Source: Variovorax sp. J22P240 | GTDB taxonomy: Bacteria > Pseudomonadota > Gammaproteobacteria > Burkholderiales > Burkholderiaceae_C | Direction: 5' to 3' | DNA length: 64,000 bases | NCBI RefSeq assembly: GCF_030316855.1 | Contig: NZ_JASZYR010000001.1 | Span: 682,001 to 746,000 of the forward strand | Shown: positions 32,099 through 41,478 of the stretch, one piece after another | Layout: every line of letters starts with the position of its first letter | Numbering within the stretch: position 1 is the first letter of the stretch | Program-made: the position numbers and the translations under genes | The notes under the pieces: model-generated | The model's database searches: none | The model's input: the letters and a program-made list of their open reading frames with translations, nothing else | What the model was told of the DNA's origin: nothing

Positions 32099-32129
32099 AG
32101 GCCCGACTTCAAAACTCGGGCCTTTTTCT
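32099..32129 (+). terminator. Intrinsic terminator between livK and livH
   Basis: AGGCCCGA (32099-32106) and TCGGGCCT (32116-32123) form an 8-bp stem with a 9-base loop followed by TTTTTCTTTTCTT. It sits 27 bases after the livK stop and 31 before livH. Placed inside the operon, it would let livK be transcribed in excess over the membrane parts, a common arrangement for binding-protein transporters. Confidence 0.85.
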
Positions 32130-32153
32130 TTTCTTACGTGACCTCGAGGACCG

Positions 32154-33107
32154 ATGAACGTCGAATTCTTCGTCATCTCGCTGCTCAACGGCGTGAGCTA
32201 CGGCTTGCTGTTGTTCATGCTGAGTTCTGGCCTGACACTGATCTTCAGCATGATGGGCGTGCTCAATTTCGCGCACACCAGCTTCTACATGCTCGGGGCC
32301 TACGTGGCCTACACGCTCTCCGGCATCATCGGCTTCTGGCCGGCACTGTTCATCGCGCCGCTGCTGGTGGGCGCGCTGGGCGCGGCCTTCGAACGCTACA
32401 GCCTCCGGCGCGTGCACAAGTTCGGGCATGTGCCTGAACTGCTGGTGACCTTCGGTCTGTCCTTCCTCATCCTCGAAGTGGTGCAACTGGTCTGGGGGCG
32501 CTCCACGGTGCCTTACGGGCTTCCGACGCAGCTGCAGGGTCCACTCTTCACGCTGTTCGGCACCCAGTTTCCCAAGTCGCGCTCGTTCATCATGCTGGTC
32601 GCCCTGCTGATGCTGGTGTCGGTGTGGCTGCTGCTGACGCGCACCCGCATCGGGCTGGTCATCCAGGCGGCCCTCAAGCACCCCGAGATGGTCGAAGCGC
32701 TCGGGCACAACGTGCCGCGTGTCTTTATGCTGGTGTTCGGCGGCGGCGCCGCGCTTGCCGGGCTCGCGGGTGTGGTCGGCGGCAACACCTACGTGACCGA
32801 GCCGGCGATGGCGGCATCGGTGGGCTCGATCATCTTCGTCGTGGTCGTCGTGGGCGGCCTCGGCTCGCTTGCGGGCGCTTTTCTCGCGTCGTTGTTGATC
32901 GGGATCATTCAGACCTTCGCGGTGGCGATGGACCAGTCCATGGCCTCCGGCCTGCGTGCCATCGGCGTTGCGGTGAACGAGAGCACCTTCGGCTATCCCT
33001 TGCTCAATCTCACGATCTCGCAGGTGGCGCCGATCCTTCCCTACCTGTTCCTCGTTCTGATTCTGATCTTCAGGCCCAAGGGCTTGCTCGGCACGCGGGA
33101 AGACTGA
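32154..33107 (+). CDS. livH: Liv-type ABC transporter permease LivH
   Basis: A 317-residue inner-membrane permease of the LivH class, with about eight helices. The N-terminal GVSYGLLLFMLSSGLTLIFS and MGVLNFAHTSFYMLGAY segments are characteristic, as is the late GGLGSLAGAFLASLLIGIIQ segment. Starts 31 bases after the intra-operon terminator and is followed by livM after 2 bases. Confidence 0.92.
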   Translation: MNVEFFVISLLNGVSYGLLLFMLSSGLTLIFSMMGVLNFAHTSFYMLGAYVAYTLSGIIGFWPALFIAPLLVGALGAAFERYSLRRVHKFGHVPELLVTFGLSFLILEVVQLVWGRSTVPYGLPTQLQGPLFTLFGTQFPKSRSFIMLVALLMLVSVWLLLTRTRIGLVIQAALKHPEMVEALGHNVPRVFMLVFGGGAALAGLAGVVGGNTYVTEPAMAASVGSIIFVVVVVGGLGSLAGAFLASLLIGIIQTFAVAMDQSMASGLRAIGVAVNESTFGYPLLNLTISQVAPILPYLFLVLILIFRPKGLLGTRED

Positions 33108-33109
33108 CC

Positions 33110-34405
33110 ATGACCACGCAGTACTACCGCTTCAAGCCCTGGAACATCGGGCGCTACTTCATCTGGTCGCTGTTCGCGATCGTGCTGATCGTCGCGCCGA
33201 TGATCTTCAAGACCAGCCTCGCGCTGACGATGCTCTCGCAGATGGGCTATCTCATCATCATCTGCCTGAGCTACAACATCCTGCTCGGACAGGGCGGCAT
33301 GCTGAGCTTCGGGCATGCCGTCTATACCGGGCTCGGCTCCTTCATCGCCATCCACGCGATGAACCTGGCGGGCAAGGGCGGCTGGCCGATTCCGCTGGTG
33401 CTGATCCCGGTGGTGGGCGGCTTGGCCGGCATGTTCTTCGCGATCCTCCTGGGCTTCGTCACCACCAAGAAGTCTGGCACCACCTTCGCCATGATCACGC
33501 TGGGCATCGGCGAACTCGTGGCCTCGATGGCACTGATGTTCCCCGGCTTCTTCGGCGGAGAGGGTGGCGTGACCACCGACCGCGTCTACGGCAGGCCCTT
33601 CTTCGGCATCACCTTCGGGCCGCAGATCCAGGTCTACTACCTGATCGCCGTGTATTGCTTCATCTGCACCGCGCTCATGTATGCCTTCACGGGCACCCCG
33701 CTCGGACGCATCCTGAACGCGGTGCGCGACAACCCGGAGCGCGTGGAGTTCATCGGCTACAACACGCAGCGCGTGCGCTACTTCGCCTTCATCATCGCCG
33801 GCTTCTTCGCGGGCATCGGCGGCGGGCTGGCAGCGATCAACTTCGAGATCGTGAATGCCGCCGACAGCCTGAACGCCATTCGCTCTGGCGGCTACCTGCT
33901 CTTCACCTTCCTTGGCGGGGCCGTGTTCTTCTTCGGTCCGATCATCGGCGCGGTGCTGCTGGTGTTCGCTTCAGTGCTGCTGTCGGAGCTTTCCAAGGCC
34001 TGGCAGCTCTACTTCGGTCTGGTGTTCGTCTTCATGGTGATGTTCGCACCCGGCGGCATCGCGAGCCTGATCATGATGAACCTGCGCGTCGCGAAGTTCG
34101 GCAAGTTCAACCGGCTCTGGAAGTTGTATATCGGCCTGCTGCTTGCGGCCATTCCGGTGGTGGTCGGTGCCGCCGCCCTGATCGAAATGATCTATCACAT
34201 CCAGCTCAATTCGGCCCTGGGCCCGGAACTCAACTTCTTCGGCGTGCCGCTCGATACCTCCGGCTTCGCAAGCTGGGCCGGTGCCGTGGTGATCCTTGCC
34301 ATCGGCCTTGCCGTGCTCGAGGTCGTGCGGCGCCGCTTCGTGCGCGTCTGGGGACAAGCGCAGGAAGAGATTGAAGCCGAAATCAAGCGGAGGGAGCTCG
34401 CATGA
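33110..34405 (+). CDS. livM: Liv-type ABC transporter permease LivM, with extra C-terminal membrane module
   Basis: A LivM-class permease with typical core features SYNILLGQGGMLSFGHAVY, TTKKSGTTFAMITLG and LGRILNAVRDNPERVEFIGY. The core ends at MVMFAPGGIASL near residue 315, where most LivM proteins stop soon after. Here about 110 residues continue and add two more hydrophobic segments (LLLAAIPVVVGAAALI and WAGAVVILAIGLAVLEVV) and a charged tail. Total length is 431, against roughly 320-360 for ordinary LivM. It overlaps livG by 4 bases. Confidence 0.92.
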   Translation: MTTQYYRFKPWNIGRYFIWSLFAIVLIVAPMIFKTSLALTMLSQMGYLIIICLSYNILLGQGGMLSFGHAVYTGLGSFIAIHAMNLAGKGGWPIPLVLIPVVGGLAGMFFAILLGFVTTKKSGTTFAMITLGIGELVASMALMFPGFFGGEGGVTTDRVYGRPFFGITFGPQIQVYYLIAVYCFICTALMYAFTGTPLGRILNAVRDNPERVEFIGYNTQRVRYFAFIIAGFFAGIGGGLAAINFEIVNAADSLNAIRSGGYLLFTFLGGAVFFFGPIIGAVLLVFASVLLSELSKAWQLYFGLVFVFMVMFAPGGIASLIMMNLRVAKFGKFNRLWKLYIGLLLAAIPVVVGAAALIEMIYHIQLNSALGPELNFFGVPLDTSGFASWAGAVVILAIGLAVLEVVRRRFVRVWGQAQEEIEAEIKRRELA

Positions 34406-35172
34406 CTCACGCACTTGAGCTCAAGGGACTTCGCAAGAATTTCGGAAAGACCGAAATCATTCGCGGGGTCGACCTGGCCGTCGAGGCCGGCGAGCGCATC
34501 GGCATCATCGGGCCCAACGGGGCCGGCAAGTCGACGTTGTTCAACCTCATCAGCGGGCGGCTCGCACCGACCAGCGGCGAAGTGCTGCTCAACGGGCAGC
34601 GCATCGACGGCAAGAAGCCGTTCGAGATCAACCGGATGGGGCTGTCGCGCAGCTTCCAGATCACGAACATCTTTCCGAAGCTCAGCGTCTTCGAGAACCT
34701 GCGCTGCGGCGTGCTGTGGAGCCTGGGCTATCGCTACAGCTTCCTGCGATTCCTGTCGAACCTCGACGACGCCAACGAGCGAACGGAGGAGTTGATCCAC
34801 CAGGTCGGCCTCGACAAGAAGCGCGACGTCCACGCGGTGAACCTTACCTATGCCGAACAGCGCGCACTGGAAATCGGGGTGACCATCGCCGGCGGCGCCA
34901 ACGTGATCCTGCTCGACGAACCGACCGCCGGCATGAGCAAATCCGAGACGGCGCACTTCATCGCGTTGATCAAGCAAGTCACCGTCGGCAAGACGCTGCT
35001 GACGGTGGAACATGACATGGGTGTGGTGTTCGGTCTCGCCGACAAGATCGCGGTGGTGGTTTACGGCGAAGTCATCGCCTTCGACACCCCCGCCGCCGTA
35101 CGCGCCAACCCGCGTGTGCAGGAAGCCTATCTCGGCTCGTCAGTTGCCGACGCACAGGGCGCTGGACATTGA
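34402..35172 (+). CDS. livG: Liv-type ABC transporter ATP-binding protein LivG
   Basis: A 256-residue ATPase with a normal Walker A (GPNGAGKST), the LivG-specific insert after the Q-loop, Walker B VILLDEPTAGMS, and H-loop VEHDMG. The signature motif is divergent: LTYAEQR at 148-154, where LSGGQ/LSYGQQR types are expected, so the second signature glycine is Ala. It overlaps livM by 4 bases and is followed by livF after 1 base. Confidence 0.92.
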   Translation: MTHALELKGLRKNFGKTEIIRGVDLAVEAGERIGIIGPNGAGKSTLFNLISGRLAPTSGEVLLNGQRIDGKKPFEINRMGLSRSFQITNIFPKLSVFENLRCGVLWSLGYRYSFLRFLSNLDDANERTEELIHQVGLDKKRDVHAVNLTYAEQRALEIGVTIAGGANVILLDEPTAGMSKSETAHFIALIKQVTVGKTLLTVEHDMGVVFGLADKIAVVVYGEVIAFDTPAAVRANPRVQEAYLGSSVADAQGAGH

Positions 35173-35173
35173 C

Positions 35174-35869
35174 ATGCTGAAACTTCAAGACATCCACGCC
35201 TATTACGGCAAGAGCCATGTGTTGCATGGTGTTTCGTTTGACGTCGGCCCCGGCGAAATCGTCGCCTTGCTGGGGCGCAACGGCTCGGGCCGCTCGACCA
35301 CGGCCAAGGCCATCATGGGCCTGGTGCATGCCGAGGGAACGCTGCGCTGGAAGGAGCAGGACATCCTGCGCCGGAAGGCCTACGAAATCGCGCACCTCGG
35401 CATCGGCTATGTGCCCGAGAACCGGGACGTCTTCCCGAAGCTCACGGTGCACCAGAACCTGCTGCTGGGCCAGAAGGGTGGCGGGAAGGGCAGCCGCTGG
35501 TCCTTCGACGACATGTACGGCATGTTCCCGCGCCTGAAGGAGCGCCAGCACACGGAGGCCGGCGTGCTCTCCGGCGGCGAGCAGCAGATGCTGACCCTGT
35601 GCCGTACGCTGATGGGCGACCCCGACCTGATCATCATCGACGAGCCGACCGAGGGCCTCGCGCCCAAGATCGTGGAGCTGGTGGGCCAATACTTGCGCAC
35701 CCTCAAAGACAAGGGCATCTCGGTGCTGCTGATCGAACAGAAGCTGACCATCGCCATGCAGATCTCCGATCGTGCGCTGGTGATGGGCCATGGCAGCATC
35801 GTGTTCGACGGAACGCCGGACAGCCTCAGGGCAGACGCCTCGACCCGCAAGGAATGGCTGGAGGTCTGA
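35174..35869 (+). CDS. livF: Liv-type ABC transporter ATP-binding protein LivF with altered Walker A
   Basis: A 231-residue ATPase with a canonical signature (LSGGEQQ), Walker B LIIIDEPTEGLAP and LivF-type architecture. The Walker A reads GRNGSGRST: the invariant lysine is Arg (R40, codon CGC at 35291-35293). In ABC ATPases this lysine contacts the ATP phosphates, and Lys to Arg usually lowers hydrolysis. Combined with LivG's divergent signature, one composite ATP site of the heterodimer is probably degenerate. Start ATG 35174 is just after livG; open sequence upstream is livG in another frame. Confidence 0.92.
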   Translation: MLKLQDIHAYYGKSHVLHGVSFDVGPGEIVALLGRNGSGRSTTAKAIMGLVHAEGTLRWKEQDILRRKAYEIAHLGIGYVPENRDVFPKLTVHQNLLLGQKGGGKGSRWSFDDMYGMFPRLKERQHTEAGVLSGGEQQMLTLCRTLMGDPDLIIIDEPTEGLAPKIVELVGQYLRTLKDKGISVLLIEQKLTIAMQISDRALVMGHGSIVFDGTPDSLRADASTRKEWLEV

Positions 35870-35917
35870 CCACCTCCAACTGCTTCCTGCATTTGTCTCG
35901 ACAGCGACTTGGGGCCG

Positions 35918-35945
35918 TTGCCTGGTCACAGGAAACGCCTAGAAT
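35918..35945 (+). promoter_or_regulatory. Candidate sigma-70 promoter for the fadB operon
   Basis: TTGCCT (35918-35923) and TAGAAT (35940-35945) are separated by 16 bases. Transcription would begin near 35952, leaving a leader of about 105 bases before the fadB ATG. Confidence 0.5.
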
Positions 35946-35980
35946 TTCACAAAAAAAGAACACTCGTGCTTTTTAAGTGC

Positions 35981-36028
35981 GAGGGCGCCGGCGCCGAGTG
36001 TGTGCGTCGCGCCCTCGAACCCTTTTTT
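35981..36028 (+). promoter_or_regulatory. Leader hairpin before fadB
   Basis: GAGGGCGC (35981-35988) pairs with GCGCCCTC (36009-36016), 6 bases before a run of six T (36023-36028). An inner palindrome GGCGCCGGCGCC lies at 35983-35994 and could form a competing structure. It is terminator-like but the gap to the T-run is long. Possible attenuator or livF terminator. Confidence 0.45.
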
Positions 36029-36057
36029 CGATCCTCTCCATCCCAAAGGAACGCAGC

Positions 36058-38163
36058 ATGACGGCTGAATACAAAGTGCTCGGCGATGTCGCCGTGATCA
36101 CGATGACCAATCCCCCGGTCAATGGCCTCGGTTTCTCGACGCGCATCGGCATCACCGACGGGCTCTCGAAGGCCATCGACGACCCGGCCGTCAAGTCGAT
36201 CGTCATCACCGGCGCAGGCAAGGCCTTCTCCGGCGGCGCCGACATCAAGGAATTCGGCACGCCCAAGGCGCTGCAGGAGCCCAATCTGCTCAGCGTGATC
36301 CTGGCGCTCGAGGCATCGCCCAAGCCCATCGTGGCGGCGATCCACTCCGTCTGCATGGGCGGCGGCCTCGAACTCGCCCTGGGTTGCCACTACCGAGTGG
36401 CCGCACCCGGTGCCAGCGTCGCTCTGCCCGAAGTCAAGCTGGGCCTGCTGCCCGGCGCCGGCGGCACGCAGCGTCTGCCGCGTGTACTCGGCGTGGAAAC
36501 CGCACTCAACATGATCGTGAGCGGCGAAGCGGTCAAGAGCGAGATGCTCGCCTCGCTGCCCGGCCAGAAGCTGTTCGACAAATTGGCCGCATCGCCCGAA
36601 TCCGTGTTCGACGAGGCGATCGAATTCGCGAAGTCGGTGGCCGGCAAGACGGGCGCCGAACTGCCGCTGGTGCGCAACCTGCCGTGCAAGCACCCGCAAG
36701 GCGATGCCTACTTCCAGTTTGCCAAGAACATGGTTGGCGGCATGTCGAAGAACTACCCCGCGCCCCTCAAGTGCGTCGATGCCGTGCAGGCTGCGACCAA
36801 GATGAAGTTCGACGACGGCATGGCCGAAGAGCGCCGCCTCTTCACCGCGCTGATGTTCACGCCCGAATCGATGGCGCTGCGCCATCTGTTCATGGCCGAG
36901 CGCGCGGCCTCACGCATTCCCGATGTGGCCGACGACACGTCCCAGCGCACCATCAAGGCTGTCGGCGTGATCGGCGCCGGCACCATGGGCGGCGGCATCT
37001 CGATGAACTTCCTGAACGCGGGCATCCCCGTGAAGATCCTCGAGATGAAGCAAGACGCGCTAGATCGTGGCATCGCTACGATCAAGAAGAACTACGAAGC
37101 ACAGGTCAAAAAGGGCAAGCTCAAGCAGGACAAGTACGAGCAACGCATGGCACTGTTGAGTACCACGCTGAACTACGACGACCTGAAGGACGCCGACCTC
37201 ATCATCGAAGCCGTGTTCGAAGAACTCGGCGTCAAGGAAAAGGTCTTCAAGGAACTCGATCGCGTCGCCAAGGCTGGCGCCATCCTGGCTTCCAACACCT
37301 CGACGCTCGACGTCGACAAGATCGCCGCTTTCACCAAGCGTCCGCAGGACGTGGTCGGCATGCACTTCTTCAGCCCGGCCAACGTGATGAAGCTGCTCGA
37401 AGTCGTGCGCGGCAAGGAAAGCGCCAAGGACGTGCTCGCCACCGTCATGTCCACGGCCAAGAAGATCAAGAAGACCGCCGTCGTCTCCGGCGTGTGCGAC
37501 GGCTTCATCGGCAATCGCATGATCGAGCAGTATTCGCGCCAGGCCGGCTTCCTGCTGGACGAAGGCGCGACGCCCCAGCAAGTGGACAAGGCGATCGAGA
37601 AGTTCGGCTTCGCGATGGGTCCGTTCCGCATGGGCGACCTCGCCGGCAACGACATCGGCTGGGCCATCCGCAAGCGTCGCGCGACCGAGATCGCCGACAT
37701 GAAGTACAGCCGCACGGCTGACAAGCTCTGCGAACTGGGCCGTTTCGGCCAGAAGACCGGAGCAGGGTGGTACGACTACCAGGCGGGCAAGCGCGACGCG
37801 ATTCCGTCCGATCTGGTCAACAAGATGGTCGAGGACCACCGCAAGGAAATCGGCATCACGCCGCGCAAGATTTCCGATGAGGAGATCGTTCAGCGCCTGG
37901 TGTACGCCCTGGTCAACGAAGGCGCGCGCATCCTCGAAGACGGCATTGCTTCCAAGTCCGGCGACATCGACATGGTGTACTTGACCGGCTACGGCTTCCC
38001 GATCTGGCGCGGTGGCCCGATGCACTACGCATCGCAGGTCGGCCTGTACAACGTGGCCGAGTCGATGAAGCGCTTTGCCAGGAATCCGCGCGACGACGCG
38101 AGCTTCTGGCAGCCCGCGCCGCTGATCCAGAAGCTGGTGGCCGAAGGCAAGTCGTTCAGCTGA
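36058..38163 (+). CDS. fadB: Bifunctional enoyl-CoA hydratase / 3-hydroxyacyl-CoA dehydrogenase
   Basis: Carries out two steps of beta-oxidation. The N-terminal crotonase domain has the oxyanion segments SGGADIKEF and [14 protein letters not shown] and the catalytic Glu in [14 protein letters not shown]. The dehydrogenase domain starts with the NAD motif [11 protein letters not shown] (about 302-312) and has the catalytic His in GMHFFSP (about 435). 701 residues, the size of the FadB/PimF-like group. ATG at 36058 with AAAGGA upstream; the open frame before it is leader sequence. Confidence 0.94.
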   Translation: MTAEYKVLGDVAVITMTNPPVNGLGFSTRIGITDGLSKAIDDPAVKSIVITGAGKAFSGGADIKEFGTPKALQEPNLLSVILALEASPKPIVAAIHSVCMGGGLELALGCHYRVAAPGASVALPEVKLGLLPGAGGTQRLPRVLGVETALNMIVSGEAVKSEMLASLPGQKLFDKLAASPESVFDEAIEFAKSVAGKTGAELPLVRNLPCKHPQGDAYFQFAKNMVGGMSKNYPAPLKCVDAVQAATKMKFDDGMAEERRLFTALMFTPESMALRHLFMAERAASRIPDVADDTSQRTIKAVGVIGAGTMGGGISMNFLNAGIPVKILEMKQDALDRGIATIKKNYEAQVKKGKLKQDKYEQRMALLSTTLNYDDLKDADLIIEAVFEELGVKEKVFKELDRVAKAGAILASNTSTLDVDKIAAFTKRPQDVVGMHFFSPANVMKLLEVVRGKESAKDVLATVMSTAKKIKKTAVVSGVCDGFIGNRMIEQYSRQAGFLLDEGATPQQVDKAIEKFGFAMGPFRMGDLAGNDIGWAIRKRRATEIADMKYSRTADKLCELGRFGQKTGAGWYDYQAGKRDAIPSDLVNKMVEDHRKEIGITPRKISDEEIVQRLVYALVNEGARILEDGIASKSGDIDMVYLTGYGFPIWRGGPMHYASQVGLYNVAESMKRFARNPRDDASFWQPAPLIQKLVAEGKSFS

Positions 38164-38182
38164 CCGGAGGCGAGACCGCTCT

Positions 38183-39652
38183 ATGCTGAAACGCGTTTCT
38201 CTTGCGTTGCTGCTGGTGCTCCTCGCACTGGTGGCGGCGGTGGCGGTCAACACCTGGCGCACGCCGTCGCGGCAGCTCGCCGTGGCGCCCGCGCCCGCAT
38301 TGCCCATTGACAAGGAGGCCGCTGCGAAGCGCCTGTCCGGTGCGATTCAGTTCCGTACGGTGTCCAGCCTCGAAGACCCGGCCGCGAACAACGTGGAGTT
38401 CGACAAGCTGCACGCCTACCTGGCGCAGCAGTTCCCCAAGGTCCATGCCACGCTCAAGAAGGAAGTGGTCGGCCAGAAGGCGCTGCTCTACACATGGGCC
38501 GGCTCGGACCCCGCGGCCAAGCCTGTCGCACTGATGGCGCACCAGGACATGGTGCCCATCGCGTCGGGCACCGAAAAAGCCTGGTCGGTCGATCCTTTCG
38601 CCGGCGAGATCAAGGATGGTTTCGTCTGGGGCCGCGGCACGCTCGACAACAAGGGCAACCTGATGGCGCAGATGGAAGCCATCGAGATGCTGATCGGCAG
38701 CGGCTTCCAGCCCGAGCAGACGGTCTACCTCGTGATGGGCGACGACGAGGAGGTGAGCGGCCTGCGTGGAGCGCTGCCCATCGCCGAACTGCTCAAGTCG
38801 CGTGGCGTGCGCCTCGATTGGGTGCTCGACGAAGGCCTGCTCGTGCTCGATGGCGTGCTGCCCGGCCTGTCGAAGCCGGCAGCGCTGATCGGCCTGGCGG
38901 AGAAGGGCTACGGCACCTTCTTCCTGTCGCTCGACACGGCGCCTGGCCACTCGTCGATGCCGCCGGCGCACAGCGCCATCGGCACCATGAGCGCGGCACT
39001 GGCGCGGTTGGAGGCGACCCCGATGCCCGGTGGAATCCAGGGCGTGGCGGGCGAGATGTTCGGCACGCTCGCGCCGGAGATGAGCGGCATCAACCGCGTG
39101 ATGCTCTCCAATCTCTGGCTCACACGGCCGCTGGTCGAAAGCCAGCTCCAGAAGAGCCCGAGCAGCAACGCGATGCTGCGCACGACCACCGCGCTCACCA
39201 TCGTGCGCGCCGGCAACAAGGACAACGTGCTGCCGGGACGCATCGAGGCCGCAGTCAATTTCCGCATCCTGCCGGGTGACACGATCGACAGCGTGGAGGC
39301 GCATCTCAAGCGCGCCTTGGGCAACGACGCGATCCAGGTCAAGCGCTATCCTGGCAACTCGGAGCCTTCGCCGGTCTCTCCGACCAACAGCACCGGCTAC
39401 CGCTCGATCGAGCAGGCCGTGCGGCAGGTGTTTCCGGACGCCCTCGTGGCACCCGGCCTGATGACCGCTGCCACCGACTCGCGCCATTTCAGCATCGTGA
39501 GCGATGCGGTCTACCGCTTCTCGCCGTTCCGCGTGAAGAGCGAGGATCTCCCGCGTTTCCACGGTACCAACGAGCGCGTCTCGATCTCGAATTACGCCGA
39601 GATGATCCAGTTCTATCACCAGCTGCTGCGCAACACCGCACAGCCACAGTAA
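38183..39652 (+). CDS. M20 family metallopeptidase, PM20D1/carboxypeptidase-S-like, membrane-anchored
   Basis: A 489-residue zinc hydrolase with an N-terminal membrane segment ([17 protein letters not shown]), so the catalytic part is probably periplasmic. Metal and catalytic motifs are [18 protein letters not shown] and GDDEEVSG; a late His-containing FHGTNE segment completes the site. The pattern is that of yeast carboxypeptidase S and mammalian PM20D1, the latter known to make and hydrolyse N-fatty-acyl amino acids. Its place between fadB (19 bases) and a thiolase gene (31 bases) suggests an acyl-amide substrate; that is inference. Confidence 0.87.
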   Translation: MLKRVSLALLLVLLALVAAVAVNTWRTPSRQLAVAPAPALPIDKEAAAKRLSGAIQFRTVSSLEDPAANNVEFDKLHAYLAQQFPKVHATLKKEVVGQKALLYTWAGSDPAAKPVALMAHQDMVPIASGTEKAWSVDPFAGEIKDGFVWGRGTLDNKGNLMAQMEAIEMLIGSGFQPEQTVYLVMGDDEEVSGLRGALPIAELLKSRGVRLDWVLDEGLLVLDGVLPGLSKPAALIGLAEKGYGTFFLSLDTAPGHSSMPPAHSAIGTMSAALARLEATPMPGGIQGVAGEMFGTLAPEMSGINRVMLSNLWLTRPLVESQLQKSPSSNAMLRTTTALTIVRAGNKDNVLPGRIEAAVNFRILPGDTIDSVEAHLKRALGNDAIQVKRYPGNSEPSPVSPTNSTGYRSIEQAVRQVFPDALVAPGLMTAATDSRHFSIVSDAVYRFSPFRVKSEDLPRFHGTNERVSISNYAEMIQFYHQLLRNTAQPQ

Positions 39653-39683
39653 CCGTCATTCCTCTTCTTCAAAGGACCACACC

Positions 39684-40859
39684 ATGACCAGCGCCGTCAT
39701 CGTTTCCACCGCCCGCACGCCGCTCGCCAAGAGCTGGAAGGGTGCTTTCAACATGACGCACGGCGCCACGCTCGGCGGCCATGCGGTGCAACACGCCGTG
39801 CAGCGCGCCGGCATCGATCCCGCGTCGGTGGACGACGTCATCATGGGCTGTGCCACGCCCGAGGGCGCGACCGGCTCCAACATCGCGCGCCAGATCGCAT
39901 TGCGAGCCGGCCTGCCGATCACCACGTCGGGCATGACCATCAACCGCTTCTGCTCGTCGGGCCTGCAGACCATCGCGACCGCGGCGCAACGCATCATCGC
40001 GGGCGAAGGCGAGGTCTACGTGGCCGGTGGCGTCGAGAGCATTTCCTGCGTGCAGAACGAAGCCAACAAGCACATGCTGGCCGACCCTTGGCTCGTCAAG
40101 CACAAGCCAGAGATCTACTGGAACATGCTGCAGACGGCTGAACAGGTCGCCAAGCGCTACAACATCGGCCGCGACGCCATGGACGAATACGGCGCAGCCA
40201 GCCAGCAGAAGGCTACCGCCGCGCTGGAAGCCGGCCGCTTCAAGGACGAGATCGCCCCGATCACGGTGCTGGCCGGCGTAGCCGATCCGGTGATGGGCCT
40301 GCGCACCAAGGAAGTCACGATCGAGAACGACGAAGGCATCCGCGCCGGCACCACCAAGGAAGGCATCAGCGGCATCCGCTCGGCCATCCCCGGCGGCCTG
40401 ATCTCGGCCGGCAATGCCAGCCAGTTCTCTGATGGTGGCGGCGCCTGCGTGCTCGTCGATGAAAAGTACGCCGAGCAGAAGAGCCTGAAGCCGATCGGCC
40501 GTTTCCTCGGCTTCGCGGTCGCGGGCTGCGAGCCTGACGAAATGGGTATCGGCCCCGTCTTCGCGATCCCGAAGGTGCTCAAGCGCCTGGGCCTCAAGGT
40601 CAGCGACATCGACCTCTGGGAACTGAACGAAGCCTTCGCGGTGCAGGTCATCTACTGCCGTGACAAGCTCGGCATCCCGGCCGAACTGCTGAACGTCGAC
40701 GGCGGCGCGATCGCGGTCGGCCACCCCTACGGCGTGAGCGGCCAGCGTCTCACGGGCCACGCTCTGATCGAAGGCAAGCGCCGCGGCGCCAAGAAGGTTG
40801 TCGTCACGATGTGCATCGGCGGCGGCATGGGCGCAGCGGGCGTGTTCGAAGTCCTCTGA
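39684..40859 (+). CDS. fadA: Acetyl-CoA acyltransferase (thiolase)
   Basis: Final thiolytic step of beta-oxidation. The 391-residue protein has the nucleophile C90 in NRFCSSGLQ, the [14 protein letters not shown] segment with catalytic His, and the second cysteine in [10 protein letters not shown]. The pattern suits a degradative FadA-type thiolase. Same operon direction as fadB with the M20 gene between them. Confidence 0.94.
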   Translation: MTSAVIVSTARTPLAKSWKGAFNMTHGATLGGHAVQHAVQRAGIDPASVDDVIMGCATPEGATGSNIARQIALRAGLPITTSGMTINRFCSSGLQTIATAAQRIIAGEGEVYVAGGVESISCVQNEANKHMLADPWLVKHKPEIYWNMLQTAEQVAKRYNIGRDAMDEYGAASQQKATAALEAGRFKDEIAPITVLAGVADPVMGLRTKEVTIENDEGIRAGTTKEGISGIRSAIPGGLISAGNASQFSDGGGACVLVDEKYAEQKSLKPIGRFLGFAVAGCEPDEMGIGPVFAIPKVLKRLGLKVSDIDLWELNEAFAVQVIYCRDKLGIPAELLNVDGGAIAVGHPYGVSGQRLTGHALIEGKRRGAKKVVVTMCIGGGMGAAGVFEVL

Positions 40860-40868
40860 AATGAAGTT

Positions 40869-40961
40869 CTCCCTCAGGCTCGCGCACTGCGTGTCGCTCT
40901 CCACCCCCTTTCCGGGGGCAACCCCGGCGGCCCGGCAAAGCCGGCTCGGCGGAGTTTCTGG
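40869..40961 (+). repeat. Intergenic repeat, copy 2
   Basis: A 93-base element aligning with the minus strand of 25122-25213. Shared blocks include CACCCCCT, CCGGGGG and GCCCGGC-AAGCCGG, giving two potential hairpins. It lies between the thiolase and thioesterase genes, inside the acyl-CoA gene run, and may reduce or protect read-through transcripts. Confidence 0.8.
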
Positions 40962-41008
40962 ATTTGGCTGCGCCGGTTTCATTCGCGAAAGCGTGGCGGA
41001 GAACTGAT

Positions 41009-41449
41009 ATGGCGTCGCGAGCGCAGGTCACGCCCGAGCGATTTCTTTCGATGGGCAGGCAGGCGCTGGCGTCGCAGCCTTTCAGCGTGCTGATCGGCGC
41101 CGAGATGCACGCGCTGTCGCCGGGCTTCATCGATCTGCAACTGCCTGTGACCGACAAGGTCCGGCAGCAGGACGGCTTCGTCCACGGCGGCGTGGTGAGT
41201 TACCTGGCCGACAACGCGCTGACCTTCGCGGGGGGAACCGCGATGCAGGTGCCGGTGGTCACCGCCGAGTACAAGATCAACTACGTCCGGCCGGCCATCG
41301 GCGAGCGCCTGATCGCGCGCGCCAGGGCCGTGCACGTGGGCAAGTCGCAGGCCGTGTGTACCTGCGAGGTCTTCACGGTCACTGGCGGCGAGGAAAAGCT
41401 CTGCGCCATCGCGCAGGGCACCATTGCACGGTTGCCTTCCATTCCATAG
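41009..41449 (+). CDS. PaaI-like hotdog thioesterase 1
   Basis: A 146-residue single hotdog-fold protein with the PaaI-family pattern QQDGFVHGGVVSYLADNALTFAG and VTAEYKINYVRPAIG. Such enzymes hydrolyse acyl-CoA or aromatic CoA thioesters in the cytosol. ATG at 41009; a repeat element separates it from the thiolase, and an acyl-CoA dehydrogenase gene follows after 29 bases. Substrate unknown. Confidence 0.85.
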   Translation: MASRAQVTPERFLSMGRQALASQPFSVLIGAEMHALSPGFIDLQLPVTDKVRQQDGFVHGGVVSYLADNALTFAGGTAMQVPVVTAEYKINYVRPAIGERLIARARAVHVGKSQAVCTCEVFTVTGGEEKLCAIAQGTIARLPSIP

Positions 41450-41478
41450 ATCCCACAGATCGCGCAGCGAACAGATCC

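Noticed and set aside
35291..35293. LivF Walker A Arg as a likely sequencing error
   Set aside because: The surrounding frame is clean, codon use is normal, and LivG shows a matching divergence in its signature, so I kept it as a real feature pending alignment.
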